A stretch of 28,438 bases of DNA from GWF sp031972135 (GCA_031972135.1 DALYFH010000015.1:1-28438); one strand, 5' to 3'; positions 15,124 through 24,048 are shown, numbered from the stretch's first letter. The notes: generated from the sequence alone by a model not told the origin. Program-made: numbers and translations.

Positions 15124-17148
15124 ATGGTTGAAAATAATCTTGAAAGAACTATCCCTGTTAAGGATTTAAAGAAGTCTGAGCAGATACCTGTATTTATGTC
15201 ACGCTTCAAGTTGTTGCCTGACGATATGAAAAGCGCAATCGAAAACCTGGCTGTAGGTAAAGTAGAGCAAGAGGGTAGGTTTTTTACTAGACTTCTAGAT
15301 CTCATCCCATATAACGAAAGTATGCTTCAAAAGTTATCGAGTGTAGGCGAACTGATGCTCGAAATATACGAGCCAAATGCCGATATTAACCTCGTACACG
15401 AAAGAGTACAGTATGAAGTTTCGAAAATTGTTAATGGTAGTGGGTGGGAGACACCTGAAGATAGAGATAAAATGATTGCCCCTTATGAGATAGTACTAGA
15501 AAAAATGGCAAAAGCGAGAACAACCTTGGATGTAATACTGGGGTTGAGAGGTCAAGGATATCAGGAAATGAAGTCAACTGATCAAGAAAAATTTATTAAA
15601 TGGGCTTATGAACAGCAGGATAAGAATATAAATATAGGTGATTATGCTGAATTTGAAAAGAGATTTAAGCAACTATCCGGAGTTTCAGTTATACCTGAAA
15701 ACGAAAAAATGATACTCCCATGGTTATATATGCAACTATCTGGAGATAGTAGTAAGTATGTGACAAAGGTTGCAGAGAATTTGAAAAGTAATATTTTACT
15801 TGAGCCGAGCTTAGTCTATGGAATTGGTGTAGATGGTGCAACAGAGGGAAAGAGGTTAGAAGTAACTTCAAAAATGACTTTAGATGAACGAAGGAAGTTA
15901 GTTAAAGATATTGATGACCCCGCCTGGTTAACTCTTGATATTAATCCAGAGACTAGTTTGATGCAAGGATCAAGAATTTGGCAGAGGACGATTGAGAGTA
16001 AAACTGGCCTCCCAGAACATGCAGTGACTCTGGCAATACCTCTAGCTTCTGAGGAAGCAAGAGCTTGGGTTGAATGGGATAGTAAAGAAAAATCTAACAT
16101 AAGCAGGGATATATTGGTCGAAGCATGGCTAAAGCGCGCTGGGATGATAGGTTTGCATGCGGGTTTTGGAGGGAGAAGAGATATTTATGCGAGCCCAGTA
16201 TGGAGTCAGGTATTAGATAATCTAAATCCAAATCTAAAGCGTGCTACTGATTGGAGTATAGTAACAAATGATGTCCTTGAAGATAGATTTGTAGGAGCGT
16301 GGATGGAGGTGATGGGAGGTGGAGAGACGATACATGCAGCTAAATATGAGCGAGAGGATAACCCAGCGATGATGTTGCATAATGCTGCAGTCCCTCTGGA
16401 GATACTTCGCTCATTAGGTGGCATAGAACAAGGTGCTAAGGCGACTATTACCGTAGACGCGGGTCACTCGATGAGTGGCGAGATTACAGGTAAGGGAGTA
16501 TTGCTCTCGCCATGGTCATGCAAGGAAACTCTTCGTTATTTGTTAATATCACCTGTTGCCACTGTAGATAAAAGTGGGATGCCATTTTTGTACTCTAAAC
16601 ATTTTAGAGCTTTGAATTATTTGATAAAGCTTAACTTTGCCGAACACGGTATCTTCAGAAAAGTAGGCCGTCGCGCAAGTGCACTTTCTGAACAACTGAG
16701 AATATCTGCATTAATGACACGTCAACTCGTAAATCCCTTACCAGAAGAAGGACAGGATGGAATATACGGCCTGATGATAGAAGCGATTCATAGGCAAACT
16801 CTTTCTAAAGAATTGAATAGACTAGATTGGCAAAGAGCGGCAATACACAACTCAAAAGATGAGCATTTGATAGATGAAATGTGGGAAGCTATAACGGCAG
16901 TTGCTGGCGATAGGGCGATTATCTTGTATGGTAAAAAAGATCCAATACTGAGGTTTGATAGAAACAAGAAAGCAATAATGCAAAATGGTGGACGTAATTT
17001 GACTATGAGAGAGTTGGAAGATAGCCAGACAGACACTAAGAATGGTTTGACGAGGTTTATTGCAGTGTCTGACGCCTTTCATTATCTAGAGACGACAACT
17101 CAAGGTAGAGATGCGTTACGCATGTCTATAAAAGACCTTTTTTACTAA
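15124..17148 (+). CDS. Large protein of unknown function (674 residues)
   Basis: No family is recognised. The product is soluble in appearance, without signal peptide or clear membrane segments. The N-terminal ~230 residues look helical and charged. The middle contains a Gly/Asp-rich portion (IGLHAGFGGRRDIYASP, WMEVMGGGETIHAAKYERED) and an ordered-looking stretch ATITVDAGHSMSGEITGKGV. The C-terminal third ends with WEAITAVAGDRAIILYGKKD and SDAFHYLETTTQGRDALRM. Divergent pairing with the giant minus-strand gene and a 50-base shared promoter region suggest the two act together. It is followed by tRNA-Pro with no terminator visible. Confidence 0.8.
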   Translation: MVENNLERTIPVKDLKKSEQIPVFMSRFKLLPDDMKSAIENLAVGKVEQEGRFFTRLLDLIPYNESMLQKLSSVGELMLEIYEPNADINLVHERVQYEVSKIVNGSGWETPEDRDKMIAPYEIVLEKMAKARTTLDVILGLRGQGYQEMKSTDQEKFIKWAYEQQDKNINIGDYAEFEKRFKQLSGVSVIPENEKMILPWLYMQLSGDSSKYVTKVAENLKSNILLEPSLVYGIGVDGATEGKRLEVTSKMTLDERRKLVKDIDDPAWLTLDINPETSLMQGSRIWQRTIESKTGLPEHAVTLAIPLASEEARAWVEWDSKEKSNISRDILVEAWLKRAGMIGLHAGFGGRRDIYASPVWSQVLDNLNPNLKRATDWSIVTNDVLEDRFVGAWMEVMGGGETIHAAKYEREDNPAMMLHNAAVPLEILRSLGGIEQGAKATITVDAGHSMSGEITGKGVLLSPWSCKETLRYLLISPVATVDKSGMPFLYSKHFRALNYLIKLNFAEHGIFRKVGRRASALSEQLRISALMTRQLVNPLPEEGQDGIYGLMIEAIHRQTLSKELNRLDWQRAAIHNSKDEHLIDEMWEAITAVAGDRAIILYGKKDPILRFDRNKKAIMQNGGRNLTMRELEDSQTDTKNGLTRFIAVSDAFHYLETTTQGRDALRMSIKDLFY

Positions 17149-17181
17149 ACTGCGGTTATTAGTTGTAAAATACTTTGACCA

Positions 17182-17252
17182 CGGGGTGTGGTCCACCGGT
17201 AGGATGCGCGGTTCGGGATCGCGCGGACTGAGTTCAATTCTCAGCACCCCGA
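17182..17252 (+). tRNA. tRNA-Pro (anticodon CGG)
   Basis: The cloverleaf is complete: acceptor CGGGGTG/CACCCCG with discriminator A, D stem GTCC/GGAT, anticodon stem CGCGG/TCGCG around loop TTCGGGA, and T stem CTGAG/CTCAG with loop TTCAATT. The first base C1:G72 and G37 after the anticodon are typical of tRNA-Pro. No CCA is encoded. TAAAAT at 17166-17171 may be its -10. Confidence 0.95.
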
Positions 17253-17271
17253 CAAGATATATGATTTACCA

Positions 17272-17514
17272 CTAATCCGAGTCAATTGTAATGACGATTG
17301 TTGGGGGGGTTATGATAGGGATTTGAGTAGCTGTACGATGACGAATCGAGCGAATTTGATGAAGATGATCAGGTAGCAAACTTAAATCCTCGTTTGGGAT
17401 ATCAATGATAAAGACATAAGTACCCCTTGGGAGATGGTTGACTCTGTCGTGTAGAGAGTCATAGTTCTTTACTTTCGTCGGAATTAAATGACTTAGCTCG
17501 CCTGGGAGTGCCAT
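17272..17514 (-). CDS. Small protein of unknown function (80 residues)
   Basis: The product begins MALPGELSHLIPTKVKNYDSL and ends in a Thr/Ile/Pro-rich tail (IITPPTIVITIDSD). No family is recognised and there is no membrane segment. It lies 14 bases downstream of the 1040-residue gene on the same strand and is probably its operon partner. The central RGTYVFIIDIPNEDLSLLPDH looks like a strand-turn-helix. The non-shadow status is supported by position and by the absence of another frame here. Confidence 0.6.
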   Translation of the reverse strand: MALPGELSHLIPTKVKNYDSLHDRVNHLPRGTYVFIIDIPNEDLSLLPDHLHQIRSIRHRTATQIPIITPPTIVITIDSD

Positions 17515-17528
17515 ATATTATGCTAATT

Positions 17529-20500
17529 TTAGTTACCAAAAATAATTTGATATAAACCTGCGTTTTTTAGTTTGATGAGCTCTGCTAGATTAGTTGTGTT
17601 GGCAACCTGTCGAACAGCATCGATCTCTTCTCTAGTAAAGTCTCCTCTGTTAGCAGAGATCATACGAGTTACGACGTCAGCGAGGTCGACAGGTCGCCCG
17701 TTGTAACCTAGGTAGGGACCCTTGTTTACCCAGTTAGCGTCACCTAGAACTGTGCGGACATGTTCGAGGATCTCAGGGTCAGTCATGTTAGCAAAATTAC
17801 TTGGAATAAGTGAGTCTGTAGGTGTCACTACGTATGTATCTGTCGGAGTGATAGTAGTCTCGGAAGGTATCGCTGTAACGCTAGAGCCGTGACTAAGGTC
17901 TAAACTGGCCGCTGATTTGTGCGATGTGACATGGGTGTCCACACTATCACTAGATAGTGGCTGTGCGGCAGTAGGGGATGGGTGAGTAAATTCTACTAAG
18001 CCAAAGCCAGCTGCAGTACCGAGTAGACCGACGCCCAATAGTTCAATGAGTCTGGCAGCCCGATCGAGCTTCTCCTTGTGTTGAGGGAAAACTACTCGTG
18101 CATTACTAACTGCAGCAGCAGCTACTGTATCTACTGCTAAACCCAAGGCGGTTAGTTCGACTAGAGTTTTTGGATCAAAATTTAAGAGTGAGGCGGCTGC
18201 ACCAGTTATTAACCCTGCAACAGCGGCTATCGCTTCAGATTTGTATTTACTCAGTGTCTCTATAGTGCGTGATCCGAGTTCTCTAGCTTTTTGATTGCTG
18301 TACCATAGATCCAATACTTGATCAAACTCGGATTGGTTGAGTTTTGAATGATATTCATGAAGTTTAATTCCGCTTTGACTGACCTCTAGCTTTTCTAGAA
18401 TACTTGTTAAGTCAATTTTTAACAAATCTTCGTTACTGTAATGGAATTTATTACGTAATGAGATTAGTATATATCGCCTTAACAGATCATCTTCTACCGC
18501 ATTCTTGGTCGTTGTGAATCGATTTAGCAGCTTATCTTCTTTCCCAGAATAACTGGTTTCTATGTCTGTATCTATCATGAGCTGGATGCGAATCTGGTAA
18601 TCAAGCTGGGTTAAGTTGTTAATTTTTATCCAGTTAGTTCTATTATCGCTAGTCAACTCAGCAAAAAATAGTTTTCCGTGCTCGTCAAGGCGGAGCCGGA
18701 AGGGGAGGTCGAAGTCTTTGATCACTATCTCCTGGTAAGATCTTCCTAGTTCATTGACTACTTTTATGCTCAACGCTTCTGTTTTGAGTGTTTTAAGTGA
18801 GTTTAGAAGAGGATTATCGGTACTTTTGCTCATTTTTGTGGCAATGTGTGTTAAGAGTTGCTGAGATTCCCATAGTAGCGCATCATTTACTTTGCCTGTA
18901 AGTTCGAGATTAAAATCATCAAGGCTGGAACTAGCAATTGGATCTACTAGCCAATCTTTGATAAGTAGCCATGGACTATGTTCTACCATAGCTTCGAGCG
19001 CTTGTCCCTCATTGTAAGTAGAGAGTAGAGAGGTGAATTTGGCATGCAGCTCATGATTTTGAGCAACACTCTTTTTATCTCTACTCGCAATACTTAGTAG
19101 GAAAGTCTCAATAATATTTTTGACATGTGCTACGCTTGCGCTAATGTTCCCGCTACCTACTGCTCGCATCCCAGCAACTTTACCTGGGATTGGTTCCCAA
19201 CTAGCTGGGTAATCATACTTGTTCACACCAAGTGCTGAGAGCAATAGTGTGGCGTCTGATGGAGCGTTGGGATTGTTCCTGTCATAGCCGACTTTGCCTG
19301 TAGATGCGTCAAAGTTGTTTGGAGTAACACCCTCTACAAACTCAAAGCCAAACTCATCTTGCCAAACCTTGAGCTTTGCTTCGGTATCATCTCGGAATTT
19401 TGGGCTGTGTTTACGGATTTCTTCTTCGTCAAAGAACGAGTTGAGAAGATCTCTGGTTTCTTTTTTGAGTTTTTTAATTAATGGCGTGTAGGCATCAATA
19501 TGATTTTTGCCTGATAATTGTTGGTAGTAACGATTGACAATCTCTAATGCAGTATTAGTGGGAATAGGTTTGTCTACAGAACTACTTTCTAGTTCGACAA
19601 TTTTTTTGTATAGTACGCGTCTGCGATCTTTCAAGGTTGGATTTGAGACTAGGTTGATGAATGCATCGGCCTGATGTTCTGGTTTTGGGTCGATTATCCG
19701 GGGGAGGCTGCGATTGACTACGGTAATCTTGCCTAGATCGGCGAGAGTTAGACCGAGTTGCTTCAAGTTGATGCTAAATGAGTCTTTTTCTTTGGCGGCA
19801 AACTTTTGGAAATCGATCATTTGACCAGTCTCACTGTAAACTTTTTGGCCTACCTGTAGCAAGCGGACTTTTGTAACTATATCCTGTGTACCCACCTTAC
19901 CCGCGCCAGAGATCACAACTCTTCTTAGATCTAGCGTCTCATATAACTCGATCATAGCTTCGGGTCGACCCTGGGCTAGCTCATTCTCGGCGTGATTTAC
20001 TAGATCAATTATATCTCTAGAGACTAGATAGTTATGATCGACACCATCTTTGAGTGGTGCGCCATCAACTGTCGTTAATCTTTTTTCATCAGCTGGGGTT
20101 AAGCCGCGCGCATCGATTATAAAATCGACTTTTAGATCCCTAGCGACATCTCCGATTGCATCTTCAGATAGTCTTTCACCAATAGAGAGGACTGGACCAC
20201 TAAGGGCTACTACTACATGTTTTTGATTATCACCTGGGGAGTGGATATTCCATTCAATTTTTTTAGTTTGACCTGCAAGGTCTTTTTTATCATGTAAGTT
20301 AATTACAACAATATTTTGGCCACCAGTTTTTTCAAGTAGTTTATTCATGGCCCCTGTAGCTGTTGCACCGCCGCCAACTACCAAGACATATGCTGTAGCC
20401 TCTTTTTTCAATCTCTCTTCGATTTCTCGGAGTTGTTGATGTGGGGATAAGAGTGTATTTTTACCCTTTTGCCATAATTCGCTACGTCGTATACCACTAG

Positions 20501-20651
20501 CGGCAGCAGTTGTTGAAGTATAAAAGGTACAAGAATCTGGGTGCTCTATAGTTAGTGATTCAAGCGCATCGAGATTGTATCTGGACAACTCGGGAGTTAG
20601 CAGGAGTTCCGTGGGATTTTCTCTTGTGATGGGTTCTTGTTCCAATGTCAT
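17529..20651 (-). CDS. Very large protein with two dinucleotide-binding-like motifs, membrane region and exported-type tail (unknown function)
   Basis: The 1040-residue protein combines three parts. Residues ~85-530 resemble a FAD/NAD(P)-binding oxidoreductase: AYVLVVGGGATATGAMNKLL (glycine-rich loop 93-100), RRVVISGAGKVGTQD (second G-x-G-x-x-G, 249-254), and a late stretch GMRAVGSGNISASVAHVKNI, which recalls the closing segment of flavoprotein reductases. Residues ~530-800 are helical and charged with no recognised fold. Residues ~805-885 hold two or three hydrophobic segments rich in alanine. They are followed by a Ser/Thr/Pro-rich stretch (TAIPSETTITPTDTYVVTPT) and a ~90-residue small domain (DPEILEHVRTVLGDANW... 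to the end), probably outside the membrane. The oxidoreductase call is tentative; substrate and cofactor are unknown. A weak -10 (TATAGA) lies 7 bases before the ATG. Confidence 0.8.
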   Translation of the reverse strand: MTLEQEPITRENPTELLLTPELSRYNLDALESLTIEHPDSCTFYTSTTAAASGIRRSELWQKGKNTLLSPHQQLREIEERLKKEATAYVLVVGGGATATGAMNKLLEKTGGQNIVVINLHDKKDLAGQTKKIEWNIHSPGDNQKHVVVALSGPVLSIGERLSEDAIGDVARDLKVDFIIDARGLTPADEKRLTTVDGAPLKDGVDHNYLVSRDIIDLVNHAENELAQGRPEAMIELYETLDLRRVVISGAGKVGTQDIVTKVRLLQVGQKVYSETGQMIDFQKFAAKEKDSFSINLKQLGLTLADLGKITVVNRSLPRIIDPKPEHQADAFINLVSNPTLKDRRRVLYKKIVELESSSVDKPIPTNTALEIVNRYYQQLSGKNHIDAYTPLIKKLKKETRDLLNSFFDEEEIRKHSPKFRDDTEAKLKVWQDEFGFEFVEGVTPNNFDASTGKVGYDRNNPNAPSDATLLLSALGVNKYDYPASWEPIPGKVAGMRAVGSGNISASVAHVKNIIETFLLSIASRDKKSVAQNHELHAKFTSLLSTYNEGQALEAMVEHSPWLLIKDWLVDPIASSSLDDFNLELTGKVNDALLWESQQLLTHIATKMSKSTDNPLLNSLKTLKTEALSIKVVNELGRSYQEIVIKDFDLPFRLRLDEHGKLFFAELTSDNRTNWIKINNLTQLDYQIRIQLMIDTDIETSYSGKEDKLLNRFTTTKNAVEDDLLRRYILISLRNKFHYSNEDLLKIDLTSILEKLEVSQSGIKLHEYHSKLNQSEFDQVLDLWYSNQKARELGSRTIETLSKYKSEAIAAVAGLITGAAASLLNFDPKTLVELTALGLAVDTVAAAAVSNARVVFPQHKEKLDRAARLIELLGVGLLGTAAGFGLVEFTHPSPTAAQPLSSDSVDTHVTSHKSAASLDLSHGSSVTAIPSETTITPTDTYVVTPTDSLIPSNFANMTDPEILEHVRTVLGDANWVNKGPYLGYNGRPVDLADVVTRMISANRGDFTREEIDAVRQVANTTNLAELIKLKNAGLYQIIFGN

Positions 20652-20764
20652 GATGCGCTCTATATTTTGGGCAGGGCAGAATTAACAAGACATAATTTTA
20701 ACCTATGAGTCAAGGATCGGAAAGAGGTGAGTTAATATTACGCGTAAATTGCCACGCGCCATGT

Positions 20765-20770
20765 TAAAAT
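20765..20770 (+). promoter_or_regulatory. ndk -10 box
   Basis: TAAAAT ends 37 bases before the ndk ATG, so here a leader with an AGGAG ribosome binding site (20798-20802) is made. A small inverted repeat (CGCGT/ACGCG, 20741-20758) lies just upstream where a -35 would be. Confidence 0.45.
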
Positions 20771-20807
20771 AGGTTTTGGAGAATAATACATAATATTAGG
20801 AGCAAAT

Positions 20808-21281
20808 ATGTCAATGCAACGCACAGTAGTACTAGTTAAGCCAGACGGATTACAGCGAGGACTCATCGGTGCAATTATGCAGCGGTTTGAGCGCAAGGGT
20901 CTAAAGCTTATTGGCCTAAAGATGATGAGGCTGACTGACGAGCTGCTAGACACCTGGTACGTTCACCACAAAGATAAGTCGTTCTTTAAAGATCTCAAAG
21001 CTTTTATGACCTGGACCCCAATCGTTGCGATGGTCTGGGAAGGGCAGGAGGCAGTATCTGCCGTACGTAAGATCGTGGGTGTGACCAAAGGGTATGATGC
21101 CGAAGCAGGTAGTATCCGAGGTGACTACGCGATGAGCGGGAGCCAAAACTTGATCCATGCCTCAGACGAGCCAGATAATGCCAAGAAAGAAATTAGCTTA
21201 ATCTTTACGGATAAAGAGCTATTTGAGTACGAAAATGCTGAAGAGTGTCTGATCTACTCGGATTTTGAGCGAGGGAAGTAA
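20808..21281 (+). CDS. ndk: Nucleoside diphosphate kinase
   Basis: It transfers the gamma phosphate of ATP to other nucleoside diphosphates via a phosphohistidine, balancing NTP and dNTP pools in the cytoplasm. The 157-residue protein shows the family start RTVVLVKPDGLQRGLIG, the RGDYAMSGSQNLIHASDE active-site region with catalytic His117, and the acidic A-x-x-E-I following it. It is slightly longer than the usual ~140 residues because of an insertion around WEGQEAVSAVRKIVGVTKGY/DAEAGS and an extended C-terminus. A strong AGGAG ribosome binding site lies 5 bases before the ATG. The gene is divergent from the 1040-residue membrane-associated gene. Confidence 0.97.
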   Translation: MSMQRTVVLVKPDGLQRGLIGAIMQRFERKGLKLIGLKMMRLTDELLDTWYVHHKDKSFFKDLKAFMTWTPIVAMVWEGQEAVSAVRKIVGVTKGYDAEAGSIRGDYAMSGSQNLIHASDEPDNAKKEISLIFTDKELFEYENAEECLIYSDFERGK

Positions 21282-21318
21282 ATAGGACGTCGATAAACAG
21301 TAAAAATCAGTAAGCTAG

Positions 21319-21347
21319 TTGAATTATACACATGTGATGTGTATAAT
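21319..21347 (+). promoter_or_regulatory. Promoter with 25-bp palindromic operator
   Basis: TTGAAT (21319-21324), a 17-base spacer and TATAAT (21342-21347) form a promoter. The perfect inverted repeat ATTATACACAT-GTG-ATGTGTATAAT (21323-21347) fills the spacer and the entire -10 box. A repressor dimer bound there would block transcription of the 96-residue gene. Confidence 0.75.
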
Positions 21348-21386
21348 AAGCTTTCTTATTCTATAAACATAGTTAGGCAAAAATAT

Positions 21387-21677
21387 ATGATGTTACAACT
21401 TGAGAAATTGAAGAATGAATACACTGCACGAGAGATTGGAGGTTTCACAGCCATCACTTTTACTCAACCAGAGCTTAAGGTGCTAATCGGACATCCGACA
21501 GAGATTGCAGAGACGTTGGACATATTATCTGAAGACAAGGGGAGAATCCATCTGAACGTAACGAATGAGAAAAGAAAGCTTCCATCAGAAGCACACCACC
21601 TCAGAGTATCTCAGGATAATATCGAGGCTGTTCTACACTTACTAGACAACGTGATGAAATTTACAAAGAATAGTTAG
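21387..21677 (+). CDS. Small protein of unknown function (96 residues)
   Basis: No family recognised. The protein is soluble, alpha/beta, with REIGGFTAITFTQPELKVLI as probable strands and a helical end (QDNIEAVLHLLDNVMKFTK). A longer frame begins with GTG at 21339, but that codon overlaps the -10 box. ATG 21387 (or 21390) downstream of the promoter is therefore the likely start. The palindromic operator in front suggests tight control, perhaps self-regulation; no helix-turn-helix is evident. It ends 14 bases before a convergent tRNA-Arg. Confidence 0.7.
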   Translation: MMLQLEKLKNEYTAREIGGFTAITFTQPELKVLIGHPTEIAETLDILSEDKGRIHLNVTNEKRKLPSEAHHLRVSQDNIEAVLHLLDNVMKFTKNS

Positions 21678-21691
21678 CTCTGAATTTGTTG

Positions 21692-21763
21692 TGTCCCGAC
21701 CGGGAATTGAACCTGGATCGGAGGTTTAGGAAACCTCTGTTCTATCCATTGAACTACCGGGAC
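21692..21763 (-). tRNA. tRNA-Arg (anticodon CCT)
   Basis: Read on the minus strand: acceptor GTCCCGG/TCGGGAC with discriminator A, D stem GTTC/GAAC, anticodon stem GAGGT/ACCTC around loop TTCCTAA, and a T arm with loop TTCAATT. Anticodon CCT reads AGG codons. A20 in the D loop (AATGGATA), an arginine identity base, is plausible. CCA is not encoded. Confidence 0.95.
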
Positions 21764-21791
21764 GCTTCAACTAGCTCAGTGCAAGCTAGAG

Positions 21792-23204
21792 TTATTTTAA
21801 CTTGATAGTATACAGATTAGGAATAGTGCCTTCGGAGAACTGGATCCGGGTGATGATCTTTGATCCATCTGGCCAGGGGTAGACGATACTACTATCAAAC
21901 GGACCATCATAGAGAGTTACTTTGTTGGTGGCATCATATTCGACGATCTCGATTTTGTTATCTGAATGGAGGATTAGGTGAGCGGAGTCTGGATACCACT
22001 GGACAGAGTCAACGTAGATCGAGGAGTATTGGGCGGAGATGAGTGATAGGGTAGTGTCTCTGGATACATTGTCCTGGAGTTTGCGGTAGGCACTGGGGCT
22101 ACTCGTAGTCTCGGCGGGGATCGGAGAGAGGTTGTCTAGTAGCATGAGCTTAGAGATAGCGGTCACAGGTGCCTCGGTAGTAGTGGTTTTTTTGCTATTT
22201 TTGGGAGTGGGGCTAGGGCTCGGTGAGGGGACTATGCCGCTCGCTATTGCAAAGTTTTTGTCTTCGATAATGTCATAGATATACCAGTTGCCGGGTGAGA
22301 TTTTGCGCGTCTCAGTCTGGCTACTAGTTGCTGGTAGGGGAGGGATTAGCTCTGTTGGGATCTCGATATCTTGGAGTGCCTGGTAGAGGAGTTTTTTGCC
22401 ATCTGGGGAGAAATAGAGGTTAGTGAGCTTGCCGCTCTCTGTTGCGATCTCCTGAAAGAAGAGTGGGAGCTCGAGCAACCTGACCCGCTCGGTCCTGGCC
22501 ATTTCTAGTTCCCAGTCATTGAGGATGGAGCCTAGGTTCCAGGTCACGTCTTCGAGATCCTGAGGGTTGTTAAACCTTGTCGCGTCTAATAGGAGGTGCG
22601 CACCCGTCTCAAAAGAGACTAGGATTTCGCTACTGTTGGGGGAGAAGACGAACTTTGAACGACTATAGTTGTGCTCGCTAGTATTCTGGGCGATCTGCCT
22701 AGCATTTTTGTTGAGACTGATCGGGCTACTACTCAGGTCCTGAATGTAGAGACCGTTCTTGGTACTAGCGCTCGCTGAGGCTACTGTAAAAGCGAGACCA
22801 TTGCCATCGGCACTAGGGGTGGGGTTCTCTGCGCCAGTGTAGGTTAGGGGTTCCAAGGTTGGACTCGTGGGGAAGAGCTGGGCATTGGTGGGGGTCACTA
22901 GCTCGGCGGCGATTGCGATATCTTTGGACCAGGTATGGTAGCCGTCTTTTTTGATCTCGATTTTGTAGGTGCCTGGATCTAGATTGAGTGTGTTGTCGGT
23001 GGCTGTCGTTAGACGTCCGTCGATGTAGACCTGCGCACTGGTCGGGAAGCTGTTGGCAGAGAGGAGGCCCGTACCTTTGATTACGCCGGTAGTCCCGAGG
23101 CGATCACCCTTGGCGTAGCGTATGACAAAGTAGGTGCCAACGAGGACAAAGAGGATGGTCGCAAAGTAGATAGTCGGGGTGAGCCAGCGTTTGTTATGTG
23201 CCAT
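21792..23204 (-). CDS. PEGA-domain, membrane-anchored extracytoplasmic protein
   Basis: A 470-residue protein with an uncleaved signal-anchor helix (~10-30), then a PEGA domain (~50-112: SAQVYIDGRLTTATDNTLNL, DPGTYKIEIKKDGYHTW). PEGA is a small beta domain common in surface-associated proteins. The rest has WD40/TolB-like beta-propeller signatures: repeated strands with FSPNSSEILVSF, YFSPDGKKLLYQA and WYPDSAHLILHS, where S/Y-P-D/N-x-x is the propeller hallmark. A Pro/Ser/Lys/Thr linker (SPSPSPTPKNSKKTTTT) lies near residue 335. Likely role: cell-surface or periplasm-side binding. TATAAT on the minus strand (23216-23211) ends 6 bases before the ATG. Confidence 0.85.
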   Translation of the reverse strand: MAHNKRWLTPTIYFATILFVLVGTYFVIRYAKGDRLGTTGVIKGTGLLSANSFPTSAQVYIDGRLTTATDNTLNLDPGTYKIEIKKDGYHTWSKDIAIAAELVTPTNAQLFPTSPTLEPLTYTGAENPTPSADGNGLAFTVASASASTKNGLYIQDLSSSPISLNKNARQIAQNTSEHNYSRSKFVFSPNSSEILVSFETGAHLLLDATRFNNPQDLEDVTWNLGSILNDWELEMARTERVRLLELPLFFQEIATESGKLTNLYFSPDGKKLLYQALQDIEIPTELIPPLPATSSQTETRKISPGNWYIYDIIEDKNFAIASGIVPSPSPSPTPKNSKKTTTTEAPVTAISKLMLLDNLSPIPAETTSSPSAYRKLQDNVSRDTTLSLISAQYSSIYVDSVQWYPDSAHLILHSDNKIEIVEYDATNKVTLYDGPFDSSIVYPWPDGSKIITRIQFSEGTIPNLYTIKLK

Positions 23205-23210
23205 GTGGGT

Positions 23211-23216
23211 ATTATA
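23211..23216 (-). promoter_or_regulatory. -10 box of the PEGA protein gene
   Basis: A perfect TATAAT on the minus strand is followed by six bases (ACCCAC) and then the ATG. No purine-rich ribosome binding site is present, so the transcript would be leaderless. Confidence 0.6.
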
Positions 23217-23262
23217 GCTTAGTTGCGAATAGTTTTTAACAACATTGATTTATCAAAGATTG

Positions 23263-23964
23263 TTACTTATTGCGCATAAGTTCAATTACAATCTTCATCA
23301 TTTTGTTGTGTGTATCAAGATGTCTAATATATTTATCTCGAGTAGCACCTCTGCTATTTTGGATCATGACTATTGTTTCTCCAACCATACGCTCTGCTTC
23401 CATTTTTTTGTTGTGATCGAAATGTGAATTGTGAAATTCATGCATTGTATGGGGATCTAGGTTGGGAACATCGTCGAAATTTCTATTAGGTGTACTGGGT
23501 CGGCGAAAGTCTGGTTTACTCGCTTGGCGATATTTTTCTTTGGCTATTTCATTGCTCACAGGATGATTTTTGCTAAAATTACGTAGGTAAGCGTAGACAT
23601 TATCCCAACCTCCGGCCGCTAGTAGCCCCTCAAGTGTTTCTTCAACGTCAACACCATGTTCTCTCGCGATGGGGTCCGATTGACTAAATGATTTTATTAG
23701 ACTGTTTCTATAACTGATAGTAGCTGCGCGCCTAATACCTTTGAGCATCCGATAAGAACCATAGACCGCAAAGGGTAGAGTGCAGCAGACTACAGTATAG
23801 ATTAGGGATAGAGTGACAGTGTCTTGGCTACCAGCACTATGATTGGCCTCAAGGATCGTATTCATCAATGGTAAGCCGAGAGCTAAGACTGGGGATGGCT
23901 GTGGATAGGTGGCCTCTGATGGTATGGATTCTGATAAGACAGAAGATGTGATCTCTGTAGTCAT
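23263..23964 (-). CDS. Single-span membrane protein of unknown function (233 residues)
   Basis: The N-terminal ~48 residues are Ser/Pro/Thr-rich and probably outside. One membrane helix follows (~49-70, LSLIYTVVCCTLPFAVYG) and then a basic stop-transfer (SYRMLKGIRRAA). The ~160-residue cytoplasmic part is charged and helical, with a His/Asn-rich stretch (TMHEFHNSHFDHNKK) and an end RDKYIRHLDTHNKMMKI. There is no known family. TATAAT on the minus strand (around 23990) gives a leader of about 18 bases without an obvious ribosome binding site. The N-out orientation follows from the positive-inside rule. Confidence 0.75.
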   Translation of the reverse strand: MTTEITSSVLSESIPSEATYPQPSPVLALGLPLMNTILEANHSAGSQDTVTLSLIYTVVCCTLPFAVYGSYRMLKGIRRAATISYRNSLIKSFSQSDPIAREHGVDVEETLEGLLAAGGWDNVYAYLRNFSKNHPVSNEIAKEKYRQASKPDFRRPSTPNRNFDDVPNLDPHTMHEFHNSHFDHNKKMEAERMVGETIVMIQNSRGATRDKYIRHLDTHNKMMKIVIELMRNK

Positions 23965-24048
23965 AAGTAGAGTCTGTCATTAATAAAAATTATATAGGAC
24001 ATAATATCACTATGTTGCCAGATTGCAAGGGGGAGCGAATGTGGGCTG

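Noticed and set aside
21339..21386. GTG start extending the 96-residue gene by 16 residues
   Set aside because: The GTG overlaps the TATAAT box and the palindrome, so it would lie upstream of the expected transcript start.
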